This document shows, in pieces, positions 62,000-64,000 of a stretch of 64,000 nucleotides of DNA; position 1 is the stretch's first letter; every line of letters starts with the position of its first letter. The position numbers and the translations under genes were made by a program. Under the pieces are notes generated by a model, which did not search any database, had not been told where the DNA came from, and saw only the letters and a program-made list of their open reading frames with translations. This stretch comes from JANYCO01 sp035535995 (lineage in GTDB: Bacteria > Bacteroidota > Bacteroidia > Cytophagales > Cytophagaceae): assembly GCA_035535995.1 (NCBI GenBank), contig DATLOZ010000002.1, forward strand, positions 62,001 through 126,000, written 5' to 3'.

Positions 62000-62860
62000 T
62001 TAATTTTTACTAATGACTTTTTTCCTGCCAACTTCTAATTGCAGCATATCAAATGCTGTCTTCAGAGCGCTTGCAAGCGTAGATTTGGTGATGATCGTAG
62101 AAAGATCAATTCCTAAATGCACCACTGTTTGCGCGATCTCCGGGCGGATACCGCTGATGATACATTCTGCGCCCATAAGCCTTGTAGCGCTTACGGTTTT
62201 AATCAAGTGTTGCGCCACCAGCGAGTCTACCGCAGGCACACCGGAAATATCAAGGATGGCAATACTGCTTCCGGTATCTACTATTTCCTGCAAAAGGCTT
62301 TCCATTACTACCTGGGTTCTGGAGCTATCGAGCGTACCGATGATAGGCAGCGCTACTACGCCGTCCCACACGCGGATCACAGGCGTAGAGATCTCTGTGA
62401 TCTCATCTGTCTGGCGGAGGATCACTTCTTCCCGGCCCTTGATAAATGTTTCGAAGGTGCTTATAGCAAAACTATCCATCAATTTACCAAGCTTCAAGAT
62501 CTGATCGAGAAGAATGTCCGGGTCTTTTATTTCTTGCTGAACCATTTCCAGGATCGCATCTTTAAGTGTAAAAATATACACCCCTGTTTCTCTCGGCGAA
62601 TATCCTTGCTTGGCACGCGAGATAGAGAGCCCTGCCAAGATATCGGTGACAGACTCAAATTCTTGCGATTCTACTTCGGCAAGATTATTTTCTGTTAAAG
62701 CCCTTGCAAGCGCATCTACCAGTTCTTCCGACTGCATCCGCAGATCCTCGTTAGACATCAGGTCTTCGCGCAATGCTGCATTGGCCAGTTGATTTTTCAT
62801 CCACTGCTCTAGGATCGCTTTTTTCTTTCTTTGTATTACTTTGACTGATTCGTTTTTCAT
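62000..62860 (-). CDS. rsbR: Stressosome sensor RsbR (N-terminal RsbRD-like domain plus STAS)
   Basis: The 286-residue protein has a helical N-terminal domain of about 145 residues (globin-like RsbRD type), a linker helix and a C-terminal STAS domain: VIRVWDGVVALPIIGTLDSS, ILDISGVPAVDSLVAQHLIK and ISGIRPEIAQTVVHLGIDLS. Ser213 (in PAVDSLVA) is at the position of RsbRA Thr171 by my alignment, and Thr245 (in IAQTVV) at Thr205. The N-terminal ligand is unknown; no proximal heme His can be assigned by eye. It is 9 bp after a response regulator gene. Confidence 0.92.
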   Translation of the reverse strand: MKNESVKVIQRKKKAILEQWMKNQLANAALREDLMSNEDLRMQSEELVDALARALTENNLAEVESQEFESVTDILAGLSISRAKQGYSPRETGVYIFTLKDAILEMVQQEIKDPDILLDQILKLGKLMDSFAISTFETFIKGREEVILRQTDEITEISTPVIRVWDGVVALPIIGTLDSSRTQVVMESLLQEIVDTGSSIAILDISGVPAVDSLVAQHLIKTVSATRLMGAECIISGIRPEIAQTVVHLGIDLSTIITKSTLASALKTAFDMLQLEVGRKKVISKN

Positions 62861-62869
62861 AAAAATAAA

Positions 62870-63274
62870 TTAATGTGTTTGGAATGGTTTATTAATTTTC
62901 AGAATTCCTGCCAGGATCGTGGTAAGCGCTGATATGCTGGAAGGCTTGGGTATGACTTGTAGCGCTCCCAGAGAGAGCGTTTCTTCTTTATCGGATGGGT
63001 CTATAGAAGTGGAGAGAATGATAACAGGAATATGTTTTAATGCCGGATCTTCTTTCAAAGCTTTTAAACATTCCTTCCCATTCATCTTGGGCATGTTCAA
63101 ATCCAAGAAAATAATATCGGGCAGTGTGCTGTCTTTCAAGTATTGCAGTCCTTCGTAACCATTGGTAGCAGTAGAGCATTCGATGTCCAAACCTAGATCT
63201 GAAAGGGCAAGCTGAAATAGTTCCTGGTCGTCCACATCATCGTCTATGACCATGCATTTTTTAATATTTTTCAT
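62870..63274 (-). CDS. Single-domain response regulator at the head of the rsb operon
   Basis: The 134-residue REC domain has the acidic pair in MVIDDDVDDQELFQLAL, the phospho-acceptor Asp in IIFLDLNMPKMNG (near residue 57) and the Lys in VIPKPSSISAL. No DNA-binding output domain is attached. It is of the CheY-like type frequent with PAS kinases in Bacteroidota. It lies 9 bp before rsbR and is likely co-transcribed. Confidence 0.93.
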   Translation of the reverse strand: MKNIKKCMVIDDDVDDQELFQLALSDLGLDIECSTATNGYEGLQYLKDSTLPDIIFLDLNMPKMNGKECLKALKEDPALKHIPVIILSTSIDPSDKEETLSLGALQVIPKPSSISALTTILAGILKINKPFQTH

Positions 63275-63442
63275 TATGAAGAATTAAGATTGCTCTCAGA
63301 AAATTGGCGAAGGTATAAAATATTGGATAGCCAATGAGAACTAACAAAATAAAAACAATCTGGATTGAGGCAATCTACTCTTTGCAAAAATCTAATGTTC
63401 CCAAACTATCTCAGTCTTGCTTGCCTTTCCTGGGGGGATACA

Positions 63443-63450
63443 CAAATATA
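63443..63450 (-). promoter_or_regulatory. Candidate -7 element upstream of the rsb operon
   Basis: CAAATATA is the complement of TATATTTG (TAnnTTTG), 169 bp before the response regulator start. Nothing else is recognisable in the gap 63275-63515 between the two response regulator genes. Confidence 0.3.
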
Positions 63451-63515
63451 GCAGAAATTATGTGATTCCTATCAAACAATTAAACACCTGCAACAAACTA
63501 CTTCAACAGCGGGCT

Positions 63516-63914
63516 TTACGACAAAGCTGCCGGAGCTGCAATTACAAGCTCTAGCACTTCTACCATTTCTTCCTGCTTGTCAGGTTTAGTAATAAAGTCC
63601 TGGGCTCCCAGTAGCAGCATCAGATCTATCGTAGCTTTGTGCGAGGAAGTGGAATAGATAAAAACAGGAATATCTTTCAGTATTTCGTTTTTTTTGATCT
63701 CGATCAAAAACTGCTGGCCTGTCATAATTGGCATATTCAGGTCGAGTAGGATAACATCGGGCCTTATCTCTTGTAAGGTCAGCTTTTGGAGAGCTAACCG
63801 GGCATTATCCATTGCCATGCCCGAAATTTTACCGGATAGCTGTTCTACAGCCATCAAAAAGATCTCATGCTCCTCCGCATCATCGTCTATTAGTAATATC
63901 TTCTTATTGGCCAT
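63516..63914 (-). CDS. Second single-domain response regulator
   Basis: The 132-residue REC domain has LLIDDDAEEHEIF, the Asp in VILLDLNMPIMTGQQFLIEI, YSTSSHK and FITKPDKQEEM. It resembles the first regulator but is not a close copy. It is 241 bp upstream, on the same strand, so it could be a separate unit. No output domain is attached. Confidence 0.92.
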   Translation of the reverse strand: MANKKILLIDDDAEEHEIFLMAVEQLSGKISGMAMDNARLALQKLTLQEIRPDVILLDLNMPIMTGQQFLIEIKKNEILKDIPVFIYSTSSHKATIDLMLLLGAQDFITKPDKQEEMVEVLELVIAAPAALS

Positions 63915-64000
63915 TAGGATTGTAATATAATAAAAATAGTACTCTGGAAGTTTTTGTTTCCTGCTAGAATGAAAAATACTTCAACTTGTTTTTCTATACA

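Overview
This 64 kb window comes from a Bacteroidota chromosome. The evidence is a type IX secretion (T9SS) lipoprotein of the SprE/PorW type, a PorE-like OmpA lipoprotein, a secreted protein with a T9SS C-terminal sorting domain, F-type ATPase genes in an order lacking atpD and atpC, a 1121-residue SecA, an archaeal/eukaryotic-type prolyl-tRNA synthetase, and TTG/TAnnTTTG promoter elements such as the one before rpsP. The gene set looks like an aerobic free-living member of the phylum; I cannot name the genus. Almost all of the window is ordinary chromosome: I see no prophage, insertion sequence or CRISPR array.

Layout. 1-1.4 kb: end of an exopolysaccharide/O-antigen locus (truncated ligase-like protein, Wzz-like protein). 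1.7-9.2 kb: YbjN-like protein, thrA, then a GtrB/DPM-like glycosyltransferase with two large membrane proteins. 9.4 kb: tRNA-Phe. 9.5-12.3 kb: membrane and soluble Fe-S (HdrC/HdrB-like) proteins and a conserved unknown. 12.4-24.2 kb: PorE-like lipoprotein, purM, HAD phosphatase, MEKHLA protein, proS, Tyr/Gly-rich lipoprotein, FadL-like barrel, and an ECF sigma operon. 24.2-33.2 kb (minus strand): barrel protein, UbiA-like protein, the atp operon (atpZ, small membrane protein, atpB-E-F-H-A-G), bactofilin and a histidine-free LytM/M23 protein. 33.3-38.4 kb: sprE/porW, radical SAM, udk, rdgB. 38.6-41.6 kb: rpsP-rimM-trmD-(unknown)-rplS. 41.8-47.4 kb: T9SS cargo, a PLP deaminase-family protein, rluD and three unknowns. 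47.7-58.4 kb: secA, SPOR-like lipoprotein, M20 amidohydrolase, Pr6Pr, lipid kinase, LpxH-like phosphatase, fabF, tetR and a barrel protein.

58.4-63.9 kb is the most distinctive block. It is a minus-strand stressosome module (rsbR, rsbS, rsbT, an RsbT-like ATPase fused to a SpoIIE/PP2C phosphatase) bracketed by two single-domain response regulators upstream and, downstream, a PAS histidine kinase. The kinase N-terminus appears to be a degenerate RsbT fold that has lost its ATP-binding glycine boxes. No sigma factor lies beside it, so the output is probably a phosphorelay instead of a SigB-like switch.

The second theme is intergenic palindromes. At least eight families of inverted-repeat elements sit between genes, including inside the atp operon. 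One is a perfect 45-bp inverted repeat whose ends supply the stop codons of two convergent genes. Another is a CAGCAA-type long hairpin present twice, 48 kb apart. There is also a 206-bp tandem duplication that carries pieces of the 3' ends of two flanking genes.
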